Source: Alistipes sp. (GTDB lineage Bacteria; Bacteroidota; Bacteroidia; Bacteroidales; Rikenellaceae). From it: a stretch of DNA of 64,000 bases. The notes below the pieces were generated by a model. The model was not told the DNA's origin. It searched no databases and saw only the letters and a list, made by a program, of their open reading frames with translations. The position numbers and the translations under genes are program-made. Below are positions 17,662 through 26,866 of this stretch, piece by piece (positions within the stretch are counted from its first letter, which is position 1; each line of letters starts with the position of its first letter). Location: positions 62,001-126,000 of the forward strand of contig JAFTWZ010000001.1 of assembly GCA_017465055.1 (NCBI GenBank), read 5' to 3'.

Positions 17662-18111
17662 CTACTTATCCTTCTTAAGCAAGTCGCGAATCTCGGTCAG
17701 GAGAAGCTCCTCCTTAGTAGGCTCGGGCTCGGGAGCTGGCACTGGCTCAGCAGCGGCAGCCTCTTCCTCCTTCTTGCGCAACGACATCAGCTTGTTGACA
17801 ACCTTAATCATCACAAATACGCTGATAGCTACAATTAGGAAGTCGATGCACACCTGGATAAACGAACCATACTTCCACAACACCTCAGGAATCTCGGGCG
17901 ACGTCTCCGTAGCAGCTACACCCTTCTGGATAACTACCGAGAGATCCTTGAAGTCCACGCCACCCATAAGCACACCGATAGGAGGCATAATGATATCGTT
18001 GACGAGCGATGTTACAATCTTACCGAAAGCACCACCGATGATAACACCGACAGCCATATCGATAACGTTACCCTTGAGAGCAAATGTCTTAAATTCTTGA
18101 AGTAAACCCAT
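17662..18111 (-). CDS. mscL: Large-conductance mechanosensitive channel MscL
   Basis: 149 residues. The N-terminal amphipathic helix and TM1 ([23 protein letters not shown]) and TM2 (about residues 78-100) are typical. The pore-lining glycines in [18 protein letters not shown] are present. A C-terminal cytoplasmic bundle of Lys and Glu residues preceded by a Pro/Ala/Glu linker ends the protein. It releases solutes on hypo-osmotic shock from the inner membrane as a homopentamer. It has no partner in an operon and converges with pdxB. Confidence 0.97.
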   Translation of the reverse strand: MGLLQEFKTFALKGNVIDMAVGVIIGGAFGKIVTSLVNDIIMPPIGVLMGGVDFKDLSVVIQKGVAATETSPEIPEVLWKYGSFIQVCIDFLIVAISVFVMIKVVNKLMSLRKKEEEAAAAEPVPAPEPEPTKEELLLTEIRDLLKKDK

Positions 18112-18196
18112 AGTAATGTATTGTTAAGTTAGTTAATTGTTTCGTTGCCAATAATGCAAAGTTACGCATAATTTTTTAAATATGCAACACAACGCA

Positions 18197-18239
18197 CAGA
18201 AGGGGCGTACAGCAAACACACTGTACTCACCCCCTTCTG
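18197..18239. terminator. Hairpin terminator
   Basis: CAGAAGGGG (18197-18205) pairs with CCCCTTCTG (18231-18239), with an inner GTACAG/CTGTAC stem. It lies downstream of the minus-strand lipoprotein gene and upstream of mscL. No T run is prominent, so it may instead be a structural element. Confidence 0.55.
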
Positions 18240-18291
18240 GCCCGAGCAGGCTCGGATAAACTTTATACTTAACTATGCAATGGGTATCTGA

Positions 18292-18864
18292 CTACTGCTC
18301 GACTACTATCGTCTCGTCGACCTCAACACCCCAGTCGAAGAGGCCTGCGGCACACTCCTGTTGCATCTCGAGGATAGGTTGTGGCGTATCGCTACTCTCG
18401 ACTATAGCATCGAAGAAGGCAGCTACTGAGGGGTAATAACGCCTAACATTATGCGATAGGCAGTCGTAGAAGGCACGCTGCGCCTGATGGTTTAGGCCCG
18501 AGGGTAGCACACCCTGCTCCACAAGGTAGGGATAGGGGTATATGTTTCGCATATTGTGCGGATTGGCTTTCAGCTCCTCGACAATAGTCGACACCACATA
18601 CACCTCGACGGTATCGCCACGCCCAGGCAGCTCGACAAAGGTGGTATAGACCGGATAGTCTATCTCTATGGCCTCGACAACATCGCCAGAGAAGAGGTCG
18701 AACTCAGCCTCGGCGAGGTTATCCAAATAGACCATATCGCGGTATGCACGCAGCTCCTGGCGAAGCTCCTCACGCTCCTTAGCACCCCACTTACGCTCCT
18801 TAGAGCATCCCGTGGCCACGACCATCGCAGCCATCGTAACTAATAGTAGACTCTTTTTCATCAT
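18292..18864 (-). CDS. Lipoprotein of unknown function
   Basis: 190 residues from the ATG at 18864; the longer frame to 18927 would put 21 hydrophilic residues before the signal peptide and is rejected. The signal peptide MMKKSLLLVTMAAMVVATGC ends with a good lipobox. The mature protein starts with a charged helix (ERKWGAKEREELRQELRAY) and is otherwise mixed alpha/beta, ending in acidic residues. I do not recognise a family. It lies between mscL and an ion-channel gene on the same strand, with about 150 bp to the latter. Confidence 0.75.
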   Translation of the reverse strand: MMKKSLLLVTMAAMVVATGCSKERKWGAKEREELRQELRAYRDMVYLDNLAEAEFDLFSGDVVEAIEIDYPVYTTFVELPGRGDTVEVYVVSTIVEELKANPHNMRNIYPYPYLVEQGVLPSGLNHQAQRAFYDCLSHNVRRYYPSVAAFFDAIVESSDTPQPILEMQQECAAGLFDWGVEVDETIVVEQ

Positions 18865-19013
18865 ATCTGTTTGATTTTTGGTTTCGAGGCTATACTCTGC
18901 AACTCTTGTGCCACAGCCAAACGACATCGCTAACCAGATAAGCCGCGCAAGTAGAGTAACGGCCTGGCGTGCTCTTCGATGACTGGCGCTTGTGTTTTTC
19001 GCAATTCATAACC

Positions 19014-19760
19014 TCAGCGTTTGTCGTAAAGCTGCGTGACATAGACGGTAAAGACTGGAAACATAGCCATACCGATAATCGGCAAGAGAACGCAAATAAC
19101 CTTGCCGATAGCCGTTACTGGGAATATCTCGGCACCCACCGTGGTCATATTCATAGCGGCCCACCACAGAGCATCGCCAAAGCCCTTGACTGCGCTATTT
19201 ACAGGCGCCTCGTACTCGTAGAAGAATAGCGCAGCAAAGTAGGTACAAACCACCACCGTAGCAATATATGCCCACAGCAGGCGTGTCGAGGGGCGCGCTA
19301 TGAGCCATCGTAGCGTGATATACATAGCCATAACGCCACGAAGCATAACGATAGCACTCATAGCCATCTGCATCGTATGCGTTAGCTCTACGCCATAGAG
19401 CTGTGCAATGGTGTGATATGGTACCGAGAGTAGCAGTACCACGAAGTTACGCGCTAAGAAGTTGAGAGGACGCGAGCTATGGGCCATAAGCACGAAGAAG
19501 TCTACGATAAATATGAGACATACGGCGAGCATCGCCCAGCTGTAGGCTACATCGAGCGAGGCAAGCTGGCGCGAGTATATAATCTCGACCGAGAGCGAGG
19601 CCAAGAGCATAATGCTGGCCACAAGCGTGAGTATGTTTATCGTTTTAAGCCACACGTTGGACAATGTGACAATAAACGTACCAGAGGAACGATGGCTATG
19701 AAGCGACAAGGATGATTGCGACCACTTCTGACGCCCGACTTCGCAATATCGCAATGTCAT
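19014..19760 (-). CDS. Voltage-gated-like ion channel with atypical selectivity filter
   Basis: 248 residues with about six hydrophobic segments (near 38-62, 72-92, 102-118, 128-150, 160-182 and 217-242) and a re-entrant pore loop WWAAMNMTTVGA near 199-210. The fold matches the 6TM ion-channel superfamily (KvAP-like), but the canonical TVGYG filter reads TVGAE. An arginine-bearing segment before the pore (LRGVMAMYITLRWLIAR) resembles a weak S4. Conduction of K+ cannot be assumed. Cytoplasmic ends are short, with no RCK domain, although trkA lies elsewhere in the window. Confidence 0.82.
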   Translation of the reverse strand: MTLRYCEVGRQKWSQSSLSLHSHRSSGTFIVTLSNVWLKTINILTLVASIMLLASLSVEIIYSRQLASLDVAYSWAMLAVCLIFIVDFFVLMAHSSRPLNFLARNFVVLLLSVPYHTIAQLYGVELTHTMQMAMSAIVMLRGVMAMYITLRWLIARPSTRLLWAYIATVVVCTYFAALFFYEYEAPVNSAVKGFGDALWWAAMNMTTVGAEIFPVTAIGKVICVLLPIIGMAMFPVFTVYVTQLYDKR

Positions 19761-19846
19761 ATATCTTACAATTTTAACAACCTCAACAGATATAACTATC
19801 TATCAATCGACGACTTGCTACCCTCCCCTAAAAATCACATCATATG

Positions 19847-19878
19847 ATTGATTATTTAAATATAATATAGTATATTTG
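19847..19878 (+). promoter_or_regulatory. Promoter of the BACON lipoprotein pair
   Basis: ATTG at 19847-19850, 20-bp AT-rich spacer, TATATTTG at 19871-19878. One mismatch in the upstream box. The start codon follows about 55 bp later. Confidence 0.75.
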
Positions 19879-19933
19879 CGCCCGAAAATATTCATATTGA
19901 ATCGAAACATCTAAACAATATTAACAACACACT

Positions 19934-21427
19934 ATGAAGCGATTATTTACTATTATGTTCGCTCTTGTTAGCCTACTTACGTTTGTAGGTTGCGAGACTG
20001 ACGAGGGCGTTGGTGGCAATCTTACCATCACCACGCCTACGGAGGTGACTATCGGTAAGTATGCTACCGAGTTTCAGATTAACTACACCGCCAATACCGA
20101 GGCCGAGGTAACACTATCGTCGGAGTGGCTACGTATGAGCAACCACACATCTGGAGCGATTACCATCCAGGTCGAGGACAATGAGACTGGTGGCACGCGT
20201 ATGGCTGCAGTAACTCTTACCGTGGGTTCGGCACGCGCTACGGTTGTTGTCAATCAGCTGGGCACAGCTGCCGAGGCGACCATAACAATCACATCGGGCG
20301 AGAGCATCGACGTAAAGCGTACTGGTTGCAAGGTGATCATCGACTACACCCTCGAGGGCGAGAACACCGAGGACTATGTCTTCGTTAAGAGCGATGCTGA
20401 TTGGATCTACTCTATGAATACAAACACCGAGGGCGAGGTAGAGCTTGGCGTGGCTACCAACACCACAGGCAAGGCTCGCGAGACCGTCGTAACCATAGGC
20501 TACGGCACAGCCTCTGCAACAACCATACTCCGTCAGGCTGGCGATGGCGAGATTGTGTTCGAGGCACCTATCCTCACAGGTGAATACCTCGGCGACGCAC
20601 TCACTCCAGGCATTGGCAACTACTGGTTCTTCATCACCGATCGTGGTTTCGACTCTGAGGGCAACTCACTGCCTAACACAACGTACTACCGTATCGACGC
20701 CTACGGCCCAGTATCTACCGACGTAGAATACATCAAGATTCCGAAGGGCACATACACTTTCGACCCAGAGAACACCTATGCCGAGTGGACATTCACGGCA
20801 GAGTACAGCGGTTTCTGGGTAACTGACAAAGATGCACGTCGCGATAAGATTAACCCATTCGAGGAGGGTACACTCGTCGTAGAGGATGACAAGATGACGC
20901 TTACTGTAAAGGTCGGTGGCGAGACACACACTGCTGTATTCGAGGGCAACGCAACGCTCCGTGATAGCCGTGGCGAGGTTACGGTATACTCTACGCTCGA
21001 TGGCGACTACCAGACAGACCTCTCGGATCACTACCTCCTATACGACTGCTATGGCGACTACTACGACTTCGGCGCCTACAACTGGATGATTCTCATCGCG
21101 CCTAACTCAGGCGAGGGCGACTGCATACAGCTCGACTTCATCACTGGCTACAACGATGAGCAGAGTGGCTTCTATGGCGACTATACCGCTTCAGACTACT
21201 TGGCTAAATGGTCATTCATCCCAGGTTGGTCAAACATGTCGCAGCTAATGTGTAGCTGGTACTTTACCGCAGACCAGGAGGAGGTTGCCCCATTCCGCGA
21301 TGGCACGATGTCTATAAAGGATAATGGCGACGGCACTATCACCGTAGAGTTCAAGGTCGAGGATGACCGCCGAAACACTATCTCGGGCAGCTGGACAGGC
21401 GAGCCTGAGCGGTACGTTGAGCAATAA
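19934..21427 (+). CDS. BACON-domain surface lipoprotein
   Basis: 497 residues. Signal peptide with lipobox TFVGC at about residue 20. Two tandem BACON-like Ig domains follow (about 30-115 and 116-205), each ending in a RATVVVNQLG or ATTILRQAG strand. The C-terminal part holds two copies of a beta-barrel-like unit: one ending FEEGTLVVEDDKMTLTVKV and one ending FRDGTMSIKDNGDGTITVEF, so it arose by internal duplication. BACON modules in Bacteroidales are often linked to glycan or mucin binding; here no enzyme domain is present. The next gene begins 27 bp downstream and is likely co-transcribed. Confidence 0.87.
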   Translation: MKRLFTIMFALVSLLTFVGCETDEGVGGNLTITTPTEVTIGKYATEFQINYTANTEAEVTLSSEWLRMSNHTSGAITIQVEDNETGGTRMAAVTLTVGSARATVVVNQLGTAAEATITITSGESIDVKRTGCKVIIDYTLEGENTEDYVFVKSDADWIYSMNTNTEGEVELGVATNTTGKARETVVTIGYGTASATTILRQAGDGEIVFEAPILTGEYLGDALTPGIGNYWFFITDRGFDSEGNSLPNTTYYRIDAYGPVSTDVEYIKIPKGTYTFDPENTYAEWTFTAEYSGFWVTDKDARRDKINPFEEGTLVVEDDKMTLTVKVGGETHTAVFEGNATLRDSRGEVTVYSTLDGDYQTDLSDHYLLYDCYGDYYDFGAYNWMILIAPNSGEGDCIQLDFITGYNDEQSGFYGDYTASDYLAKWSFIPGWSNMSQLMCSWYFTADQEEVAPFRDGTMSIKDNGDGTITVEFKVEDDRRNTISGSWTGEPERYVEQ

Positions 21428-21454
21428 TTACAAACAACATAAAAACAAACATCT

Positions 21455-23320
21455 ATGACACTTAAAAGATTATTTAGCGCTCTTGCAGTCGTAGCTCTTG
21501 TAGCTTTCGTTGGTTGCGAGAAGAACCCCGAGGAGGGAAAGGGTGGCCCAGCGAGCTTCAAGCTCAACACCACAGAACTATCAGTAGATGCCAACGGTGG
21601 CGCTCAGGAGGTGAAGTACACCATCGAGAACCACGCTGCTGGCGCTGTAGTACTCACCAACTGCACCGAGAACTGGATTACAGACCTCAGCACAGCAACA
21701 TTCGGTTCTATCACCTTTAGCGTAGCTCCTAACTACAAGCAGGAGGCTCGCGAGGCAAAGATTGCCGTTGCCTACACTGGCGTAGAGGAGAAGTACGAGA
21801 TTGTTGTTAAGCAGGCAGCTTCAGATAAGGCTCCATTTACCTTCGAGGTGGCTACAAACAACCCTACCGAGCTTGTATTCAACATCGACCCTGCAGACCT
21901 CGCTACAGCCTACATCTGCCAGATTCACACTAAGGAGTATATCGACACCTTTGGTCTTAACGACGACTTCACATTGGTGCAGAACGATATGAAGGTATTT
22001 GAGAATATCGCTTACAACCTCGGTCAGACCACGTTGAACTACCTTCAGAATATCTCGTACAAGGGTAAGGCTTTCGACGTTTCGTTCCCAGGTCTTACAC
22101 CTGATACCGACTACGTTGTATACAGCTACCATATCGACCTATCTAACGGTTCGGCTATTGGCGATGTATACCGCGAGGTAGTACGCACAGCTAAGCCTGA
22201 AGCTCTCAACGTAACATTCGAGATGTCTTTCGATGTAAACGGTGCACAGATTGCTCAGACCGTAACCCCAAGCGACCAGGAGGTATACTACTACATCGGC
22301 TATATGGGCGTTAACGACTTCAAGGCATACTATGGTAATGTGGATATGGCCACTACATTTGTAGCTAAGTGGAACGAGAGCGTAGCCATCAAGCAGAACC
22401 AGGGTTACTTCGCTTCACAGATTTTGGAGGAGTACGGTAAGAAGGGTACACAGACATTCAACTACACCGAGCTTAAGGCCGAGACCGAGTATGTATTCTA
22501 CGTATTCGCCCTCAGCGCCGATAGCGCCTTCGCAGCATCGGAGATTCATATCGAGACCGTATCTACCGAGGCAGCACAGGCTTCGGGTATGACCATCGAC
22601 ATCGAGGTTAAGGATATCTACGCTACTACAGCCAACGTATATTGGACTGCAAGCGATGCTAACGGTAAGTTCGCTCGTTCGGTATTCACTAAGGCAGATT
22701 ACAACGCACTCGGCTCTACCGACGAGGAGCGTTTCGCCTCTATCGCTGCTAACTACTCGTTCTATGTAGCTACAGGTTATACAGACATGAACCTTGCTAA
22801 CCTTACGCCTAACACCACCTACGTAGCCTTTGCCTACGGTCTCGATGGCGAGACTCCTAACACCAAGATTTTCACTAAGGAGTTCGTAACTAAGGAGAAC
22901 GTTGCCGGTAGCTCTAACATTCAGATGACCCTCGGCCAGCACTTCAACATCGACGAGGCTGCTGAGGTAGACTCTGAGCACTGGGGCAACTTCTCAGGAT
23001 GGGATGACTACGCACTTGTGCCTGTAACAATCTCGGGCGTAGAGTCAACAGACGAGATTTACTGGACACTCACCACATTCCCAACCGACTACTACAACTA
23101 CGACGATGAGTGGATTCGCGATATCACGTCAAACGAGTTCTACCACCACTACGAGTACTCGAACTGCTACTTCCAGCTCCCATACGAGAAGGAGTACAGC
23201 CTTATCGCAGTAGCCAAGGATGCTAACGGCAATATCGGCAAGTTATTCAAGATGGAGATTTATCTCTATAAGAGCGACGCAGCAGACATCTCAACATACA
23301 AATACGTTGAGCAGAAGTAG
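21455..23320 (+). CDS. BACON/FN3-like surface lipoprotein
   Basis: 621 residues with lipobox AFVGC at about residue 22. An N-terminal BACON-like domain (about 32-120, SFKLNTTELSVDANGGAQEV to YEIVVKQA) is followed by three or more FN3-like units containing the recurrent LTPDTDYVVYSY / LKAETEYVFYVFAL / LTPNTTYVAFAYG strand, and a final aromatic-rich domain. It ends TYKYVEQK, echoing the RYVEQ end of the upstream protein. Second gene of the pair and closed by a strong terminator. Related in architecture to the lipoprotein on the opposite strand at 23449. Confidence 0.85.
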   Translation: MTLKRLFSALAVVALVAFVGCEKNPEEGKGGPASFKLNTTELSVDANGGAQEVKYTIENHAAGAVVLTNCTENWITDLSTATFGSITFSVAPNYKQEAREAKIAVAYTGVEEKYEIVVKQAASDKAPFTFEVATNNPTELVFNIDPADLATAYICQIHTKEYIDTFGLNDDFTLVQNDMKVFENIAYNLGQTTLNYLQNISYKGKAFDVSFPGLTPDTDYVVYSYHIDLSNGSAIGDVYREVVRTAKPEALNVTFEMSFDVNGAQIAQTVTPSDQEVYYYIGYMGVNDFKAYYGNVDMATTFVAKWNESVAIKQNQGYFASQILEEYGKKGTQTFNYTELKAETEYVFYVFALSADSAFAASEIHIETVSTEAAQASGMTIDIEVKDIYATTANVYWTASDANGKFARSVFTKADYNALGSTDEERFASIAANYSFYVATGYTDMNLANLTPNTTYVAFAYGLDGETPNTKIFTKEFVTKENVAGSSNIQMTLGQHFNIDEAAEVDSEHWGNFSGWDDYALVPVTISGVESTDEIYWTLTTFPTDYYNYDDEWIRDITSNEFYHHYEYSNCYFQLPYEKEYSLIAVAKDANGNIGKLFKMEIYLYKSDAADISTYKYVEQK

Positions 23321-23350
23321 TTCGCAACTACGGCTTTCGTAGCTTAAAAA

Positions 23351-23390
23351 AAATACTTCCAGAGCAGACAACCTCTGGAAGTATTTTTTT
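23351..23390. terminator. Strong bidirectional terminator
   Basis: Perfect 14-bp stem AAATACTTCCAGAG / CTCTGGAAGTATTT, 8-base loop, A and T runs on both sides. It separates convergent lipoprotein genes and should work for both. Confidence 0.96.
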
Positions 23391-23448
23391 TAAACGCTAC
23401 CGTATAATCACAAAGCGATTAAATTAATATGATAGTACTCTCTTCTCA

Positions 23449-25416
23449 TTAGTTAGCATACTCTATCGGAAGCCACTCGTTACACGTATCAACGACCACA
23501 GACGTGTTAATATAATCAATTATATCGCTACCTGCGCGCGTTCCTTCAGCTATACGGTCAAGCACCGCAGCAAGCTCACTTGGGTCACGATTATCCTCCA
23601 TACGCATCAGCACTGTCTCGCTACGGTATATCTCCGATGTGTTACCACGCTGGTCCATTAGGCAGCAGAGTACAACCATCTCCTGATCGTAGCTAACAAA
23701 GTAGGTCTCGAGAGTGGTCGATGGGCGATACATAAGCATAGCATAGATATCCTCCTCGTAGAAGTTTTCAAACTGGCGCGTCTCGATTAGACCGCTATAT
23801 ATCTTATATGGCTCACCCTGTGTCTCTATCTCGTACCAACATACGCCTGCCATAAATTCTGGCTCGTCCAAGTATGATGGGTGCACATACGAGCTATCAT
23901 ACTCATATAGGTCGTGAAGCGAATATGGGCCACCGATAGTGATACTCTCCACTGCCACAGCACAAGGCTCTTCAGCACCCGTTGTAAACTCGAAACACAT
24001 CAAATCGGTTGTAATCATATTGCCGTGAGTACCAACAACACATACCACATACTCGGTATAGGGCTGGAGAAAACAGACCTCGGCACTCTGCTTACCGTAG
24101 CGAACACCGTTTATAGGGTCGATGCTCGATGTTAACGAGCCGATGATAGTTGACTCCGGAACGACATCTACCTCCTCCTTAGTCCTTACGCCCGCCACGT
24201 AGCTATCCTCGTCGTTCGAGGGCAGAATATCGAAACGCGCCATACGGCCATACACCTCTTTAAACTCCACCTCTACCTCAAGGTCGCTTCGTTCCACCTC
24301 TTCGGTCGTAAAGTGCTTGTAGTGGAGTGGCGAGACTACCTGCGGCGCCCCCTCGACCATATCAATGGCATAGGCCACAAAGAGGTAATCCTCGAGAGCA
24401 TATAGCGTTGTATCGAACGTCGCACGTCCCTTTAAGCAGTAGAGATTGAGAAACTCCTCGAGCTCCATACCATTGTTTACGACGTTGTGCTGAAATTCTG
24501 CATACCACATTTTTGACCACTCCAGATGCAGTTCATCATCGATGGTTGTCGAGGGCGGGAAGTAGCTATCCGAGCGCACCTTCGACACGATATTGTATGC
24601 GTAGTATCCCTCCCAGCTACCTGGGTCTATGGCTATCGCAACGTCAGCGCCATCGACGTTAAGATCGCTACTAAACGTGATATCACGCCTATCGGGAACT
24701 TCGCAGTAGAACGATTTATAGTATATAGGTGTCAGAAGCTCAAAGTCGCCACTTGCCTCATCGTAGGAGATGCCAAATGCGCCAAAGTTCATCATATGGC
24801 CAGGCAAGAGGTCGTCGAAATGAGACTCTAAGCTACCATAGCCACCTAAGTTATTCTCAACAAGATAGTCTACAAATGGCATATCCTGTTTTGCAGCCGC
24901 CGATTTGTGCGTATGGACTATTGAGCTTACTATTAACTCCCAAAACTCAATATCCTCGTCGATATACTCATTATCGTCCATAAAGCTCACAAGTAGCATA
25001 TCCTTGTTTGTAGCCTTAGCCCTGGCAGTGCAACATCGAGTAGTGATGTCGCTTACCGAGACATCTATCATCTTCTTGCCACCATATGCCCCCTGACGAA
25101 TGACGATATCAGCCTCAGAGCCATTTCTGGGGTTAACGAATTTCAGTTCCGCCTCGCGACTCTTGCCAAAGTTCTTATCCACCGCTATCGTCACAGTCGA
25201 TGTAGCTACGCTCTGCAGCGACACCCATTCACTATAGCATCGAAGTTCGGGAATCACTCTCTGCCCCTCCATCGAAAAGTGTATCGTTACAGTGCCACCC
25301 TCGTAGCCCACCTCGTATATCTGGCGGTCGAAGGTAAAACCATTGGAAGTATATTCATCTTTCGAGCAAGAGAGCACCACAAGCGATAAAGCCAGTAGAA
25401 TAAATAGTCGTCTCAT
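23449..25416 (-). CDS. BACON/FN3-like surface lipoprotein
   Basis: 655 residues. Lipobox LVVLSC at about residue 17. A BACON-like domain (residues 28-110, GFTFDRQIYEVGYEGGTVTI to EADIVIRQG) is followed by FN3-like units with LQPYTEYVVCVVG and a C-terminal aromatic domain. The layout parallels the plus-strand protein at 21455, so the two are probably diverged paralogues placed tail to tail. It is the second gene on the minus strand, 26 bp after the smaller lipoprotein. Unlike the plus-strand paralogue it has many cysteines (for example a CC pair near 128). Confidence 0.83.
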   Translation of the reverse strand: MRRLFILLALSLVVLSCSKDEYTSNGFTFDRQIYEVGYEGGTVTIHFSMEGQRVIPELRCYSEWVSLQSVATSTVTIAVDKNFGKSREAELKFVNPRNGSEADIVIRQGAYGGKKMIDVSVSDITTRCCTARAKATNKDMLLVSFMDDNEYIDEDIEFWELIVSSIVHTHKSAAAKQDMPFVDYLVENNLGGYGSLESHFDDLLPGHMMNFGAFGISYDEASGDFELLTPIYYKSFYCEVPDRRDITFSSDLNVDGADVAIAIDPGSWEGYYAYNIVSKVRSDSYFPPSTTIDDELHLEWSKMWYAEFQHNVVNNGMELEEFLNLYCLKGRATFDTTLYALEDYLFVAYAIDMVEGAPQVVSPLHYKHFTTEEVERSDLEVEVEFKEVYGRMARFDILPSNDEDSYVAGVRTKEEVDVVPESTIIGSLTSSIDPINGVRYGKQSAEVCFLQPYTEYVVCVVGTHGNMITTDLMCFEFTTGAEEPCAVAVESITIGGPYSLHDLYEYDSSYVHPSYLDEPEFMAGVCWYEIETQGEPYKIYSGLIETRQFENFYEEDIYAMLMYRPSTTLETYFVSYDQEMVVLCCLMDQRGNTSEIYRSETVLMRMEDNRDPSELAAVLDRIAEGTRAGSDIIDYINTSVVVDTCNEWLPIEYAN

Positions 25417-25442
25417 ATTTTCACAATTATTTGATTGTAAGT

Positions 25443-26357
25443 CTAATATGCGTACTCTTCGTTATAGGCGCTTAAGGCGTACTCGCCAAAGTCTAAATAC
25501 CTGTCAGGCGCGGGAAGAGTGATTGTTGTTAGTAAATCGTTATCTATCATAGCAACGATGTTTTTATACCTGACGATCTCTTCGCCATTGGCATCCTTGA
25601 GCGTTATCACGAAGTTGCGCTCTAACGATAGATTTATATTTCTGAATTCCATCATAGTATAGGCCGTCGCTAAACAACGAGGCTCGTCGACGTACGTAGC
25701 CTTGTTGTCGTGAGCAACAAACTCTTTATACAAGTTATTGTCCATCGTATAAAGGTCGATTCCTGCAGTGGCATAATTACCCCACTCGCGCAACTCGATT
25801 GTAGCAACCCTTGCCGCCAGCTCCTCATCCTCGGTTACAATGCGATATTTCGTTGTTGCGCGTTGTAACCTACCGTCGCCCTCGACAAATTTACCATTCT
25901 TGATGCGCGTAGATATCATATAGGCAGCATAGCTATCATCGTTAATAGTAAAATCTAACTGCTCAACACTTGGCATCGCCAATGGTGCATAGTGCGCATC
26001 TTCGCCATCTGGTCGAGTGTAGTCTGCCCAGCCGTATAATACGTACTCACCCTCTGCATCGATGTAATCGACATTGATTATTGGCGAATCGCTATATACT
26101 ACCCTACTACTAAACTGATACCCCGACTTGATCTTCTTACCCCACCAAACCTTAAGACGCAGAACACGATTTTTGGGATCTATCTCTGGCGCATAGTTGC
26201 AAGATGTCATTGCGCACGGCTCTAACTCATCGATGTAGAACTGAAGGGTAGTTGTCCTCGGGGCCTTATATTCGTATTTATCACACGACGCAGCCACAAC
26301 AGAAATACTCAGTAGTGCAAACATTAACTTTAAATAGTTCCTTAGAATCGTCGGCAT
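25443..26357 (-). CDS. Lipoprotein, fimbrillin-like
   Basis: 304 residues with lipobox VVAASC at about residue 25. The mature part is beta-rich. Its order of strands (RVLRLKVWWG, a YVLYGWADYT strand, RATTKYRIVTEDEELA, then long beta hairpins) parallels the N-terminal region of the lipoprotein at 4735, suggesting the same fimbrillin/DUF6562-like fold. That similarity was judged by eye and is an inference. First gene after a good minus-strand promoter and upstream of the BACON protein, so the two likely form a two-gene surface operon. Confidence 0.72.
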   Translation of the reverse strand: MPTILRNYLKLMFALLSISVVAASCDKYEYKAPRTTTLQFYIDELEPCAMTSCNYAPEIDPKNRVLRLKVWWGKKIKSGYQFSSRVVYSDSPIINVDYIDAEGEYVLYGWADYTRPDGEDAHYAPLAMPSVEQLDFTINDDSYAAYMISTRIKNGKFVEGDGRLQRATTKYRIVTEDEELAARVATIELREWGNYATAGIDLYTMDNNLYKEFVAHDNKATYVDEPRCLATAYTMMEFRNINLSLERNFVITLKDANGEEIVRYKNIVAMIDNDLLTTITLPAPDRYLDFGEYALSAYNEEYAY

Positions 26358-26421
26358 AGTATATTAATTTTAGATATTGATAATAGAATTTTAATACTTT
26401 TCGGGGCATAATGCCTTATCA

Positions 26422-26453
26422 CAAAAGTACCACTAAATGGCGCACTATCCAAA
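26422..26453 (-). promoter_or_regulatory. Promoter of the minus-strand lipoprotein operon
   Basis: On the minus strand TTTG (26453-26450), a 20-bp spacer and TACTTTTG (26429-26422) match the consensus exactly, about 65 bp before the start codon. Confidence 0.85.
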
Positions 26454-26495
26454 TTTTATTGTAAAAAGTTTTTCCAGACTCCACCTTATAACACA

Positions 26496-26556
26496 CTGAT
26501 TATCAGCGCAATAAATAGTGGCCAAAATACGATTTTTTCATAGTATTGATAATCAG
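26496..26556. promoter_or_regulatory. Paired dyad sites, possible operator
   Basis: CTGATTATCAG (26496-26506) and TTGATAATCAG (26546-26556) are each near-palindromic and together form a 10/11-bp inverted repeat about 50 bp apart. They lie upstream of the lipoprotein promoter. The regulator is unknown. Confidence 0.35.
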
Positions 26557-26654
26557 CAAGTTAGATACAAACACTTAATACTCTGCAAATTAGCTTATTT
26601 TCAGAGTGTGCAACTTGCTTTAAAGTCTGCGACATTAGAGTAGGTGCGCAAGAT

Positions 26655-26757
26655 CGGTTAATATGAGTTAAAATGGGTTAATATGAAACGGTATTAACGA
26701 TTACTCGTCGTGTGATAGCAGCTCATATTAACATATATTAACCCATCGTAACTCATC
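26655..26757. repeat. Decanucleotide palindrome family element
   Basis: The left arm has 10-bp-spaced ATGRGTTAAW units (26655-26685); the right arm has complementary TTAACCCAT / GTAACTCAT units (26722-26757). The two arms can form a long hairpin. The rest of the 26358-26866 intergenic region holds no gene; a TATCTTTG -7 box at 26821-26828 precedes yicC. Confidence 0.75.
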
Positions 26758-26866
26758 AGATAAGAGAAGCCATTATAGACTATTTTTTCGTACGGCATAT
26801 CTCCATTTGGAAAATTTTTGTATCTTTGTAGATTGAAGTTAACCTATGTAAGCTATTCGCAAAGAT

